Assembly (NCBI GenBank): GCA_020631735.1
Contig: CM036225.1
Coordinates: 62,653,183-62,717,182 of the forward strand
Origin: Saccharum officinarum
Lineage: Eukaryota; Streptophyta; Magnoliopsida; Poales; Poaceae
Reading direction: 5' to 3'
DNA length: 64,000 nucleotides
A program made the position numbers and the translations under genes. Position 1 is the stretch's first letter; every line of letters begins with the position of its first letter. The notes beneath the pieces were generated by a model. It did no database searches. It was not told the DNA's origin and was given only the letters and a program-made list of their open reading frames with translations. Of this stretch, positions 11,101 to 24,526 are shown piece by piece.

Positions 11101-14039
11101 AATTCGGTTCTGATAATTCCATGGGACATAGGAAACCACTACCTGTGCTTTCATGCCATCTTCTGCGAGCCACCAATAATCATAAATCCTTGGAAGATGC
11201 TTCTTGAATGCATCTGAATTTGGATTTTCTACCCAGCAGCAAATCATGTCTAGTGCCTAATCACAGAAAAAAAAGTTGCTCATTATTCGCAGAAAAATAT
11301 GGCTGAAATGCAAAGATAATAGCTGACATTTTAACAAGAAAAAAACAAGTTCTTCTCATGCCATGGATTTTTGTCGCCAACAATTACTGCCAAGATACAA
11401 ATACAAAGTTTGTAAACAAGGAACTGTTCCAAAAGGGAGTGAGTTAAACATTATTGCAGGATAGTTATAAATTGAAAAGGTAGAGTTGCAGCTTCCATAA
11501 GCATTACCTTATCAATAGGACAAATACAGATGTATTTGGTAGTTTCTTCTTGATAGTGGATGTGCTCCATGAGGTTATCCAAAGCTTTCTCTCGCAGCTT
11601 GTTAACTGGCCAGCAATTTAACATTGGCTCCACAAACTTGTTGAGACAACTGAAAATAATATTTTGCAACTCTGAGCGAGGATAGCGAAGGTCGTCCTGT
11701 AACAAAGCAAGAGCGTATTAACCCTTGCAAATCTGGATGCCTAGTAGAGGAAATATTGCCCTTTCTAAAGCTGTATATTTTAGTAGATAAAGATCTTTTT
11801 GATTTTACTGCAAAAGCAGCGTGAAATTAGCATATATAGTTCCAAAAGTACTAAAACAATAATGTTTCTGTAACTTGTGCTAATGCATTTTTTAAGCTGC
11901 AAACTCGATCTTCCATGGAACTTTTCTCACAATCAGAGCAACTGTCATATGAATGCATACATAACTATAAGTAGCAGCACTGACCACTTCGTAGTTCCAG
12001 TTAAGGGATAAGGGAACAATCGCCCAACTCTGATTTGAGGCCCGTGCATATCTTAGCTAAGGTTATAGAGTTGAATACCTAAAGTTTTAGAATTTGAACA
12101 GTAACAAACCTTGGCACAAGACTGACGAGCCTTGTTCCAGTCAATAGTGTCATATGGTATGCTATAGAGCTCCTCTCTTAATTTCAATATAGTTTCAGTG
12201 ATGGGCCCAACAAATTTCTTCCCATAAAGGTAAGCCATGGGCATATACACCAAACGGCAAAAGCACCAAAATCGTCCTATGAAGGATGAAGTATGTTTGA
12301 ATCAGAAAATGTAAAAAAAGTACAATTATCTTGCAGGCAGATTAGATGAAGATCATGGTAATGCATAGAAAACTAAAAGGCTTGTGAATTGACAAAAGGG
12401 TGAAAGAGGATGATTGGATGAAGCAGACGTAGCTGGGACCTTATTTACTCTTATGAATAGCAAGTACTAGGTTTGTAATATTCCTTAGGAGTGTTTTATT
12501 GTTCTTTGTAAACCAGTGACCTCAGCTATTATTGCTTCCCACATTGTTTTGCTTGCTGTATTTTTATAATAAAGCTGGGTTGAACTTTGCACATTTAAAA
12601 CTGTTTATAACACTGTTTTTAGATTCCTTTTAGATTATTTACAAATGAATCGCAAGCTACAAAAATGATAATGGAATTGTTACAAAAATCATGCCATGAA
12701 TATCCAACGTCAGAGTGAGAACCATTTTATATTCTGAGATCCGATTTAAAATTTTTAAGCTGTTTGTCTAAATGGTACAGTTACCTGGATGGATTGGAAG
12801 AAAATATGGAACCATCCACAATTCAGGAATTACTGGATTATTTCCTGACCATTCATAAGCACCAATTATCTGTGATTGAAAAGATTGCCATACATTAGTC
12901 TCAACATAGACGGGAATTTAACTGTCTTTTAAAATGTTTAATTTAATAAAAGTGCAAGCTTAGGATTAATTTGGCTTGTGCCTTTAGATATGTGAAAAGT
13001 TGTTACAGTAATATCAGAAGAAAATCGATGCTGTAAGTAGAAAGATTCTCATGTTGTCATAGTTGATTTCAATTTCAAAGTTATTTCAATATTTCCTGTT
13101 AGATATTAAAGATGGGTAAATATCAGGTACACCAGAGTATTGTTGAATATATGCACAATTAGTTCTCTCATACCTCTTGGGCTGACTTAGGTCCAGTTAG
13201 AACCAACTCCATCAAAAGGTGGACAAGTTAATGTGATTCCCACCTCTTACATGGGTCATTTAGATTAGAGCCGAGAGAGGAGATCAAGTTTGTGCATATG
13301 TTCACTAGTAATATTTGATATTTTTCATTAAAGTAACATATTCTGTCTACTTTTCCTTACAGAGAGCCATATCTTTCCCCATTGTGGTATCGCAGTTGCA
13401 CTTCCGTGGGATAAAATCCAAGCACGCCCTTTGGCCAGTGCATCATTCTCGCCATTTGGGACCTCGCCGAGAAGCCTCAATGTAGCATAGTTCAAGCATG
13501 ACCCAAACATGCTACTTGGCCCCAAAACTTGTGTGCCCCAACCTCCATCTTCATTCTGCAAGTATTATATATAGTTCCATATGGTGGATTCTTTTCATTT
13601 TTTTACATCGACAACCAAAATCCAAATTTTCTTGCTTTTGAATAAGAATGTATGAAAGTATTTCATGCCTGATGGTTGTAAATGTAGCGTAGTATCTCTC
13701 GTCGATGCTCTGATGATATCACGACATTAATGGACCTAGTAACATGTAGAGCAAATACCTGAAAAGAGGAACAGATGTTAATTAAGTTGGAAAGTAACTT
13801 CTGGCAACAGATGTTCCGGTGGCATGATGATATGCGAAGTTGGAAATGCTTACAAATATTGGCATAATGAACAGAATTCCACTGTAATCACCAGGCCAAT
13901 GGCCATCATGTGCTTGTAGAGCAGAATATTGATTCATAGCTCGCTTCAATGAAGTTAATAGAATCTCCTCTGTAACCTCTGCACCCTTTTCAAGCTTCAC
14001 GGGAGTAATATTTTCTACAAGGTGGTTTTGTTTTGCATA
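8117..14039 (-). CDS. Oxidosqualene cyclase (triterpene synthase type), copy A, exons 2-18
   Basis: Encodes residues 67-755 of an oxidosqualene cyclase, the enzyme that folds 2,3-oxidosqualene into sterol or triterpene skeletons on the ER membrane. Exons (minus strand): 13854-14039, 13669-13758, 13361-13555, 12785-12869, 12110-12276, 11508-11696, 11143-11256, 10394-10516, 10199-10318, 10000-10098, 9788-9844, 9659-9705, 9431-9574, 9158-9335, 8720-8794, 8517-8600, 8117-8233. All have GT-AG borders except a GC donor after 13669. Visible motifs: QAHDGHW, QNEDGGW, QRKDGSW and QQITGGW (QxxxGxW repeats), FWCFCR (12254-12271) and the catalytic VSDCTAE, whose Asp protonates the epoxide. The frame is open throughout; the six-C run 9184-9189 keeps WGES in frame. 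It differs from copy B at residues 303 (Q, not H) and 436 (Q, not P). Exon 1 is not present before the gap at 15595, so the gene is partial here. FWCFCR and VSDCTAE, rather than the His- and Ile-bearing forms of cycloartenol synthase, point to a pentacyclic-triterpene-type enzyme; the exact product cannot be told. Confidence 0.93.
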
Positions 14040-15594
14040 CTGCATGCAAAAGATGATACTCTGATAAGGATTTACAAAGGATGATGAAAAGGGGGGAATC
14101 GACTTATCAGCAAACAACTGTCAAATAGACCTGTAAGCTGGGCCTGGATCAAGTCTGACCTGTATGTGCAGGCCCAAGCATGGACTAGCACAAAACTCTG
14201 ACTTATCCTAGACCAGAGCCCAAAATAATGGAAACAATATCATGTATATTTATTTAGGCCCCCTCCCCCCTTCAAAAAAAATGTATATTTATTTAGGGAA
14301 CTAGGAGTGTAAGGGCCTGTTTGGTAGGGCTCTTCTCCGGTTTCAGCTCTGGCTCCTCCGAAGGAGTCTTACCAAATGTTTTGGAGGAGAAGCTGATTTT
14401 CAGTGAAAAACAGTTGTGACTCCTCCAAAATGGCACTGGTTCCTGAGGAGCCCTACCAAACAACTCCTAAGTTGGTGAGGTATTGGATGGGAATTGTACG
14501 GGTAATAATATCATGTAAATATCTATTTATGAAACTTTTTTCTAGAGATAAAAAACTGCAAGTTGGTTGCTTTGGCATGTTCTTTTTCTACTTGATGACG
14601 TTGGGAATACATGCTGTCCAACTTAATACTTGATTGCTGATATGTACTCTCTCTCTCTCCATTCAGGAATGATAAACGTATTTAACTAGAGAAAATTAAC
14701 TCGTATAAATTAGATTTTAACACTTAATTTTCCTTATTAATATACAATTGATTGCTAAAAAATCAAATCATCTAAGAGGCACTTTGAATATAAATCTGTT
14801 GATTTAGATTTATAAAAAAACTTACTTTTTCTCTGGCCAAATACTCCACTTACCATTTCTGTATGGAGGCCTTGGCAAAGCTGAACACTTTTAGTACTAG
14901 TTATCTTGTTAAGAATATTGTTCACATTATAGTGTCAAGTACCAAAAAATAGCTGCGGATAAATCGTGTTTACCATGAAATTCAAATACTCCTCTTGTAC
15001 CTATACTATAATCCATATCTTGAGTGAGTAAGCTTTGAGGAAAGAGATTATGAAATATAGAGAGTGACAGTTACGAAGAATTTATTATCGTACAATGGCC
15101 GTGGCACATTCCTTATATGATGCTGATGGAGGTACTTGTTCCTTAGTCCTTACATAATTCATTAACAAATGTTATGTTCCTCCGCGTAAAAAATAAAAAT
15201 AAAAATAAAAACGTTATGTTGGTGGGGCATTCAGTAAATAAATTTATACAAAGAAGAGAAAAAAACCCAATAAATTCCACACGTATATCCGTATATATCT
15301 CACGTCGAAACATGCATGTCATCTTAGAAATCAATAATGTTTTTTTGTATTTTCACCTCACATATATAACGCAGCAATCTCTTCATTCAAAAAAATGTAA
15401 TTCTAAGTTTGAGACTAGTCAAACTTTCTTTAGTTTGATCAATTTTATAGGAAAGAATATCAGCATTTATGCCTCCAGATAATTTTGCTATACAAATATA
15501 ATTTATAATTAATCTAATGATACGTACTTGATAAAAAAATATTTAGTAATTTTTTTTGCAAACAGATTATTAAAGCTAAAATTGTTTGACTCAC
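14040..15594 (-). other. OSC copy A intron 1, truncated by gap
   Basis: AT-rich sequence matching intron 1 of copy B (34652-36205) until the N gap. It contains one MITE-like insertion and simple runs (CT repeat near 14650, AAAAT repeats near 15190). No coding sequence is recognised. Confidence 0.7.
14313..14467. mobile_element. MITE-like inverted-repeat element, copy A
   Basis: A 155-bp element whose ends are imperfect inverted repeats: TGTTTGGTAGGGCTC at the left and GAGCCCTACCAAACA at the right. The GGGCCTGTTTGG type of end is common among small grass DNA transposons. I could not see a clean target-site duplication, so the superfamily is open. It is also present in copy B, so it predates the split of the copies. 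Confidence 0.6.
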
Positions 15595-15694
15595 NNNNNN
15601 NNNNNNNNNNNNNNNNNNNNNNNNNNNNNNNNNNNNNNNNNNNNNNNNNNNNNNNNNNNNNNNNNNNNNNNNNNNNNNNNNNNNNNNNNNNNNN
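15595..15694. other. Assembly gap (100 N)
   Basis: Exactly 100 N, the usual placeholder for an unknown distance. It separates the end of copy A (OSC intron 1) from a contig that begins in a Copia 3' LTR. It is the junction of the two near-identical copies. Confidence 0.99.
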
Positions 15695-16300
15695 CCTTCG
15701 ATAGAGCCGTTAGGCAGTTGATTCTGCTGTAGTCGCGCTGACCGGACGCGCTGGTCACACAGTGCCCACGCGCGAAGCTCAACCGGACGCGCTGGTCCCA
15801 TAACTGACCGGACGTGCTGGTCACACACTGCCCACGCGCGAAGCTCGACCGGACGTGCTGGTCCCGTAACTGACCGGACGCGCAAGCCGAGTAGCGCTCC
15901 AGCGAGTCAGCGACCGGACGCGCTGCTAGACGAACCGGACGCCACAGTGCCAGCGTCCGGTTTGAGTCCAGTAAGCACCCACCACAACCAGACGCGTCCG
16001 GTCGATCGTGACCGACGCGCTACCTCCGCGTCCGATCAGAAGACCGAGACGCGCGCAAACACAGAGCACTGACCAAACGTGTCCGGTCAAATAGAGACCG
16101 CGTCCAGTTCAGCGTCCGGTCACCTCTGTGACCTCCGTTCGCCTCCGTTTGATTCATCCTTTTAGATATGAGCTAGACTAAGTATGTGTGTCACTTTAGC
16201 ACATGTTTTAGCTCATGAAACAACATGTGACAATGCCTCCAAATCTCAACAATGACGTAAAGGAAAATAGGCGTTTCAATTCCTCGAAAATGCCTGAATC
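15695..16300 (-). repeat. Truncated 3' LTR of the Copia element, copy B
   Basis: Begins at the gap with sequence matching the 5' LTR interior near 23645 (GAGCCGTTAGGCAGTTGATT). It continues through GACCGGACGCG-type repeats to 16300, where it joins pol directly. The LTR start, the polypurine tract and the RNase H region are missing, so a deletion has fused LTR to reverse transcriptase. The bases AATC at 16297-16300 fit both sides. Confidence 0.8.
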
Positions 16301-19300
16301 ATTGATCTATATAGCTTTTGATCCACCATGTTGCCACTCTTGTCACTATCCAAGCTTCCACTAGTGCCCATTGGAGTTGTAATGCTCTTTGCATCTTCCA
16401 TGCCAAACTTCTTGAGCATATCTTTGATGTACTTAGTTTGGTTCACAAATGTTCCTTCCTTCATTTGTTTGATTTGAAGTCCAAGAAAGAAACTAAGTTC
16501 ACCAATCATTGACATTTCAATTTTCTTTGCCATCATTTTCCCAAACTCATCACAATAATCTTGATTGGTGGAACCAAATATGATATCATCAACATATATT
16601 GTAACACAAACAAGTCTTTCCCAATCTTTTTGGTGAAGAGAGTAGTATCCACTTTGCCCATGACAAATCCTTTGGATAGCAAGAAGTCTCTCAATCTTTC
16701 ATACCATGCTCTAGGTGCTTGCTTCAATCCATACAAAGCTTTTCTCAAGTTGTAGACATGATTGGGTTTTGTCATCTTCAAAATCGGGAGGTTGCTCCAC
16801 ATACACTCTTCTTGAATGTACCCATTGAGAAATGCACTCTTCACATCCATTTGATATAGCTTGATATTGTGAGCACAAGCATAGGCAAGTAAGATCCTAA
16901 TTGCTTCCAATCTTGCTACCGGGGCATATGTTTCACCAAAGTGAAGACCCTCTATTTGTGTGTAACCTTGAGCCACTAGTCTTGCTTTGTTCCTTACTAC
17001 TATCCCATCTTGATCTTGCTTGTTGCGAAAGACCCATTTTGTTCCAATAATATTGTGATCACTAGGTCTCTCAACTAATTTCTATACTTCATTTCTCTTG
17101 AAGTTGTTGAGCTCTTCATGCATTGCATTTACCCAATCCAGATCTCTCAATGCTTTATCAATGTCCTTGGTTCTTCCATTGACACAAAAGAAGAGTGAGC
17201 ACAAAATGATGCTAATCTTGATCTAGTTTGAACTCCCCTTGTATGTCACCAATAATGGAATCCAATGGATGGTATCTTGCAATGTTAGTTGGTTAAAGTA
17301 TTTGGACTTGATTGCTTGGATGTTGATGTTGATCATGAGTTGGAGATGATGAACTAGCCACTTGTTGATCTTGTTGCACTTGAGATGATGTACTAGCTTG
17401 ATTTTGCATTAGAGAACCACTAGCTTGTGTAATTGGACTTTGGAGCACTTGATCTTTGTAGTCATTCACATCAATCACTTGCTTTGGCCTAATATCACCA
17501 ATATCCATTTTTTTCATAGCATTGGTCAATTGAGTTCCTCTCACATCATCCAAGTTATCTTCCTCATCTTGAGAGCCATTTTGTTTCATCAAACTCAACA
17601 TCATGAACTTCCTCAAGTAAACCACTAGCCAAATTCCAAACTCTATAAGCTTTACTAGTAGTAGAGTAACCAAGTAAGAATCCTTCATCACATTTCTTCT
17701 CAAACTTGCTCAATCTAGTGCCCTTCTTCAAGATGTAGCATTTGCAACCAAATGCCCGAAAGTATGCAATGTTGGGCTTTCTTCCATTTAAGATCTCATA
17801 TGGTGTCTTCTCTAGGAACTTGTGGCAATAGAGGCGGTTGCTATAGAAGCAAGCCGTGTTGATTGCTTCGGCCCAAAAAGAGTGACTCACATTATACTCA
17901 TTCAACATTGATCTTGCCATATCAATCAAGGTTCTATTCTTCCTCTCAACTAAGCCATTAGATTGAGGTGTATACTTGGCCAAAAATTGATGCTTGATTC
18001 CAAACTCATCACATAGCTCATCAACTCTTGTGTTTCTAAACTCACTTCCATTGTCACTTGTTACTTTCTTGATTGTGGTCTCAAACTCATTTTGCACTCT
18101 CTTGATGAACTTCTTGAATATGTCAAATACATCACTCTTGTCCACAAGAAAGAATACCCATATATATCTAGTGAAATCATCCACAATCATAAACCCATAC
18201 TTGTTGCCACCAATGCTTGTGTATGTAGTTGGCCTAAATAGATTCATATGCAACAACTCAAATGCCTTGGAAGTACTCATAATGCTCTTCAATGGATGAG
18301 TGTTGCCCACTTGCTTTCCGGCTTGACATGCACTACATAGCTTATCCTTCTCAAATGTGACATCCTTCAAGCCTCTAACTAAGTCATGCTTCACTAACTT
18401 GTTCAATTGCTTCATGCCAATATGACCAAGTCTTCTATGCCATAACCAACCCATACTTGATTTGGTGAGCAAGCATGTTGAAAGTTGAGTGTCACCAGCA
18501 TTAAAATCAACCAAGTATAGATTCTCATATCTAAAGCCCTTGAAGATCAAATTGGAGCCATCAACACTAACTATCTCCACATCATCAACACCAAATATGC
18601 ACTTGAAACCAAGATCACACAATTGAGCAACCGAGAAAAGATTGAAGTTCAACTTTTCAACTAAGAGCACATTGGAAATGCTATGATCATTTGAGATTGC
18701 AATCCTTCCAAGAGCCTTTACATCACCCTTGCTATTGTCACCAAATGTGATACTATCAATGCCACTATCATTTGATTTGAGAGAGTTGAACATTCTTGAA
18801 TCACCGGTCATATGTTGAGAGCACCCACTATCAAGCACCCATGCCTTCCTTCGGCCTTGTAATTTACCTACAAAATAAATTAATGTCTTTTAGGTACCCG
18901 TACTTGCTTGGGTCCTTGGAGGTTAGTAACTAAGTTCTTTGGTACCCAAATAGCCTTCTTCTTTGGGCCCACAATTGGTATACCAACAAACCTAGCATGC
19001 ACACCTTTCTCACCCTTGGTAAGCACATAACAAGAATCAAAAGGAATGTAAGGTATATTAGCATTTTTCTTGTTCTTGTTCATTTTGTTATAATTATGCT
19101 CTAGGTGCCCAACTTGTTTGCATCTATTGCAAAACCGATCATTGCTCTTCACAAAGCTAGGCTTGTGAGTTGCAAAGGCCGTTTTGCCCTTCTAGGGAGT
19201 ATAGCCCAAACCCTCTTTGTTAAAAGAAAACCTTTGGCTACCTAAGCATTTTAGCAAGCGAGCATCCCCACCATAGGCATTGCCTAATGCACGGGTGAGA

Positions 19301-20889
19301 TCATCCACCTCTTTCTTGAGAGTCTCATTCTCAACCACGAGTGATGAATCACTAGTAGTAGAGATAAAGTTGGTTGTGGTGGATGATGATGAGCTACATG
19401 AAGCATTAGTAGGACCAACAAATAAAGAATCATCAATAATATCATATGTTAGTCCAATATCACAAGTAACAATCACTTGCTCCTCCTTAGCTTCCTTCAT
19501 GAACTTCTCCAACTTGAGGTCCTTTTCCTTGATAAGCTCAAGTAGAGTGGAGTGGGCTTCCTTAAGCCTAGTGTGAGCAATTTCAAGATCCTCGTGGTCT
19601 TCCTTTAGACACTCATGAGAGGCCTCTAGCTCATCAAAGGATTTTCTAAGAGCTTTGAGCTCTTGTTCAATTCCTTTGCACTCCTTACTCTTTTTGAGAG
19701 CAACAAGTTCCTCCATCAAAGCATTATTTTCATTGCTCTTGATAATGAGCTCTTGCTCCAAGATCTTGCATCTCTTGGTGGTCCTCTTGTAGCCCTTACT
19801 CATATGATCTATTATGCCCAATAGATCATCCTTGGAGTAGTCCTCATCCTCATCATTATCACTCCTACAACCATCACTATCACAAGAATCATCATTACTA
19901 TCATCATATTGTACCTTGGTGGGCTTTGCCATAAGGCATGTCGATGTAGTGTCGAAGAGTGAAGGCTTGTTGGAGAGGGCGATGCTTGCAATAGCTCTCC
20001 GAATGGGTTTCTCATCATCACTTGAGCTCTCTTCATCATCATCATTAGAGTCATCACTATCCCAAGTGACCACATAACCACCACCCTTCTTCTTCTTGTT
20101 GATAGTAAAGCTCTTCTTTTCTTTCTTCTCTTTCTTGTCTTTCTTATTCTTCTTCATCTTCAATCCCCATCATGAAATCTCTTGTCTTCATAAGGGCAAT
20201 CGGCTACCACATGATCGGGGCTCTTGCAATTGTAGCATAGCATCTCTCTAGATTTCATATGGTCTCTTCTTTTCTTACACCATAGCCTCTCTTCTTCATG
20301 AACTGACCCATCTTTTGCACTAGAAGGGCCATGGTCTCATCATCAAATTGATCATCATTATCACTATCAATCTTGCTCTTGCCCTTTGAGGATGAAGCTT
20401 TGAATGCGGTGGTCTTCTCTTGCTTGACCTTGATCTCCTTCTTCTCATCTTCATCTTCATCATCATCATATTGAGCATCGGTCATAACATCTCCAAGCAC
20501 TTGGTTTGGAGTCACCTTATCCAAACCCTCTCTTTGGATCATCTTCCTCAAGATAGCAAACTTCTTAGGTAAGTTCATCAAGAACTTATGTGAGAAGTCC
20601 TTGTCCTTGACATCTTCTCCTAGGCTCTTGAGATCATTGACAATGACTTATAGCCTATAGAACATCTCCGGTATGGACTCATCATCCTTCATCTTGAAGC
20701 TTGAAAACTTGTTCTTGAGCCTATAGAGCTTGGCACTCTTTATCGTTGAAGTGCCCTCATATATTTTCTCTAATATTGTCCACACTTTACTTGCCATATC
20801 AAGATCCTTGATTTGCTCAAAGACCTTTGCATTAATCCCATTGTAGAGAGTGTTGAGAGCCATAGTGTTGCATTGGTTATTGATGCGGT
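16298..20889 (-). pseudogene. Copia (SIRE-like) gag-pol relic, copy B, part 1
   Basis: Minus-strand retroelement polyprotein in broken pieces. Gag: 20889-20648 (continuing from 22677 across the solo LTR), 20581-20255, 20163-19192 (acidic, coiled-coil-like) and 19152-18880 with a zinc knuckle (CNRCKQVGHLEHN). Pol: 18838-17564 with protease DSGCSQHMTG, the integrase HHCC region (HRRLGHIG ... CSACQAGKQ) and catalytic-core wording (VDDFTRY, SDNGSEFRN); then reverse transcriptase 16976-16533 and 16536-16298. The spans fall in different frames with stops between them, including TAA at 20648-20650 where copy A has CAA. RNase H is deleted. Not functional. Confidence 0.9.
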
Positions 20890-22494
20890 TGAAAGGATCA
20901 AGATACCCAAGAGGGGGGGTGAATTGGGCTTTTCTAAAAATTAATTGCAAGAATTAAATCCTACAAGCCAAAATTCACCCCTAGTGCCTACTAGTGTTCC
21001 TTGTGATTCTACTGGTAAAAAGTTTTGCACCCTAAGTTCCAATCCTAGTCTAGCATGACAATTCTAGGAAAGTAAACCAAGCAATGAAAGTAATACAAGA
21101 AAGTAAATGCTTGAAAGTAAGAGTTAGGAACACGATGATGTTTTCCCGAGGTATCGGAGAGTTGCCACTCCCCACTAGTCCTCGTTGGAGCACCCACACA
21201 AGGGTGTAGCTCCCCCTTGATCCGCGCAAGGATCAAGTGCTCTCTACGGGCTGATTCTTTGACACTCTGTCGTGGTGAATCGCCTAAAACCGCTCACAAG
21301 ATGAGTTGGGTCATCCACAAGCTCCGCCGGATGATCACCAAACTCACAATCACCACCAAGCCGTCTAGGTGATGGTGATCACCAAGAGTAACAAGTTAGA
21401 ACTCTCACTTGACCACAACAAGCCTAATGAGAAGGTGGATGCACACTTGCTACTCCCTAGTCACTAATGAGGGATTTCAAACTTTGATTCTCAAATCACT
21501 ACCCTCACTAGAGCTCTTGCACTTCCATGCACTTGAAAGGTGTTTCTCAGCTGAACAAATGAGCAAGAGACCTCTAAAAGAGGTGGAGGGGATGTATTTA
21601 TACACCCCACAGTCAAAACCAACTGTTACCGGCCAACTCAGTAAAATACGCACTGACCGAACGCGCCGGTCGACGTGACCGGACGCGCCGGTCGATTGTA
21701 ACGGTCGAAATTCTAATCGACAGCGCTGAGTGACCGGACGCACCGATCAAGGGTGACCGGACGCATCCGGTCATGCAAGGACCTTACCATACTTTGAACT
21801 GATGCTCGGTCACGTCCGATCAGTGATGACCGGACATGTCAGGTCAGCAAAGTACCTTACTAGAACGTGACCGGACGCGTCCGATCATTTTCCAGTCGTG
21901 TTTGATTAGTTCTTTTACCCTCTGAGACACGTGTCAAACACGATCAATGCGTCCGGTCCTCGCAAGAACCGCGTCCGGTCAACCAAGTTGAAACGTAGTG
22001 ACTGTCAGCGCTGACCGGACGCGTCTGGTCGAGATAGAGACCGCGTCCAGTCAAGGGTAAACGGCTCAAACGACTTCGAAACGCAACGCAACTTGTACCG
22101 AGTTGCTTCCAACTAAACTTTGAGCTTTACCTGAGCTATCTAGTGCTAAGTTTGACAAGTGTGCACCACACCTAAACAAAAGACTCACCTAGGTCAAGTT
22201 ACTTGCTCATACCCCCCTTTATAGTATGGCCAAAGGAAAAAAGCGAAGATCCTAATGACTATTCTGAATGTAACTCCACACCTTGACATCCGGAACTAAC
22301 CGTCCTTAATCTTGTCGTTAATCCTTTGAAAACCGAAATGATTTCCATCAAGGGGCATGAATACCATAGTGCCCAAAGCAGTTACCAACCCCATGACCTA
22401 ACTTATCAAGGTTTCTGCAAAACACACGTTAGTCATAGTAATAATGTGTTGTCATCAATTGCCAAAACTAACTCTCGGGGCCTAGATGCTTTCA
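20890..22494 (-). repeat. Solo LTR (Copia-type), copy B, nested in gag
   Basis: 1605 bp, TGAAAG to CTTTCA, with TSD GCGGT at 20885-20889 and 22495-22499. It is the same insertion as 264-1886. It lacks one 22-bp GACCGGACGCGCCGGTC unit found in copy A (1026-1090) and has a few further small changes. Confidence 0.87.
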
Positions 22495-22677
22495 GCGGTC
22501 ATTGTTGGTGAGGTTGTTGGGATCAATTATAGCATAATCATGATGTGTCACCTCCCAAACCTTCTCATTAATAGAGCCAAGATATTGCTTCATCTTTCGT
22601 TTCCAATGATCAAAAGATGAGACACCATCAAAGAATGGAGGCTTGCCCCCGACATGGTTGAACATAACTTGAGCCAT
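22495..22677 (-). pseudogene. Copia gag N-terminus, copy B
   Basis: Starts MAQVMFNHVGGKPPFFDG at 22677 and runs to the solo LTR. The gag then continues beyond 20889. Its sequence parallels the gag start of the complete element at 55345. Confidence 0.85.
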
Positions 22678-22716
22678 CTTACACCGAGGTTGTTAAGCCT
22701 TACAAACGGTGACCAT

Positions 22717-22729
22717 GGCTCTGATACCA
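22717..22729 (-). other. Primer binding site of the copy B Copia element
   Basis: Minus-strand TGGTATCAGAGCC, complementary to initiator Met tRNA, two bases inside the 5' LTR at 22732. Confidence 0.9.
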
Positions 22730-22731
22730 CT

Positions 22732-24526
22732 TGAAAGGTCTTGATGGCTAGAGGGGGTGAATAGCCTAATAAAACTTTCTACAAAAAGTGCTAGACAATT
22801 TAATTAGCAATAACACATAGCGAGAAGCGAGTTTTGCCTAGCTTATGGAGTGTTGCAAGCCACCTATCCAAAAGACAATTCTAATATATATGTCACTCAA
22901 CCGCACAAGTCAAACCACAAGAGGAAAACTAGAAGGCTACTCTACTCAAGCTACTAAACACTAGAGAAAACAACTAAGTACTTGAAATGTAATACAAGAG
23001 TAGGGTAAGAAATATTTCACCGAGGGGCGATGAATTGAGCCAACCAATCAATAATTCCAAGTGATGATATTCAAGATAACCATCCACCAAGACAAATCAA
23101 TCACAATCAACGAAGTGAAGACACAATGATTTATCCCGAGGTTCACGTGCTTGCCGCCACGCTAGTCTCCGTTGTGTCCCCCTACACCACGTGGTTCGGT
23201 GGCTAATCGGTATCACACACCGAGCCTCTCAAAAGGCGCCACAAGAACCTACCAAATGGCGAGAAGTTCCGACACGAGCAATCCACTAGAGTTGAAATTC
23301 GACGCTCCGTCGGGGAACCACAACAACCCCTCACAACAAGCTCACCGGAGCCGGCCACGAACAATCACCAACATGTGTCGAATCTCCACCGCTGCTCCAA
23401 GCCATCTAGGTGGCGGCAACCACCAAGAGAAACAAGAATCCCGCAGCAAATGAACACCCAAGTGCCAACTAGATGCAAACTCACAAGCAAATGCACTTGA
23501 GATCACTCAATCTCTCTTTGATTAGGCAAACAAGCAAGGGAGATGAGTGGGAGGGGGTATGCTCAGCTCAAAGGAGTGCTAGAATGATCAACAAGCCAAG
23601 AGTTGCTCAAAAGAGCCGGCCAACATCTATTTATAGACGTACCCCTTCGATTAGAGCCGTTAGGCAGTTGATTCTTCTGCAGTCGCGCTGACTGGACGCG
23701 CTGGTCGCATAGACCGGACACGCTGGTCACACACTGCCCATGCACGAAGCTTGATCGGACGCGCTGGTCACACACTGCCCACCCGCGAAGCTCGACCGAA
23801 CGCGCTAGTCCCGTAACTGACCGGACGCGCTGGTCAAGCCGAGCAGTGCTCCAGCGAGTCAGCGACCGGACGTGCTGCTAGACAAACCGGACGCCACAGT
23901 GCAAGCGTCCGGTTTGAGTATAGTAAGCACCCACCATGACCGGACGCGTCCGGTCGATCGTGACCGGACGTGCCACCACGTCCGATCAGAAGATCGAGAC
24001 ACGCGCAAACATAGAGCACTGACCGGATGCGTCAATCCCGCCTCGCAAGCTCGGCGGGAGGGAGAGAGGACCCCAAACCCTCTCTACCGCTCAAACTCGA
24101 ATGCCATCGCAAATGTGCTAACACCACCAAGTGATCACGTCATGTGTGAGTGTGTTAGCATTTTCACAATCATTTTTCGAGGCGTTATTAGTTCTATCCA
24201 AATGCATATGATTATGAAATGCACACCTAGAGGCACTTAGGAGTTTAATAGCCGCGTCATTCCCCTCTTTATAGTATGGCTATCTATCCTATAATATAAC
24301 CACACCCACTAGGTTTCTTGGTTACTAAAACTCAACCCTTAAGCATATACCTTTGCCTTGATCACGTAGGGTTGCGTCCAAATCCAAGTGTGACCATCAT
24401 GATCACCATGTCCATCTTGCCACCAACCTTAGAATGTACTAATTCTCATATGCTATATACAACTTAGGCATAGGATTAGTACTTAGGCATTGTCACTAAT
24501 TACCAACACCAAACATAGAGCTTTCA
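22732..24526 (-). repeat. 5' LTR of the Copia element, copy B
   Basis: 1795 bp, running TGAAAGG to GCTTTCA in plus reading, followed by ACCAT (24527-24531). The left-hand TSD partner would lie in the gap at 15595-15694 or be lost. GACCGGACGCG-type repeats cover about 23688-24030. Confidence 0.87.

Noticed and set aside
15514..15885. Reading frames spanning the N gap
   Set aside because: They are translated through unknown bases and join unrelated contigs.
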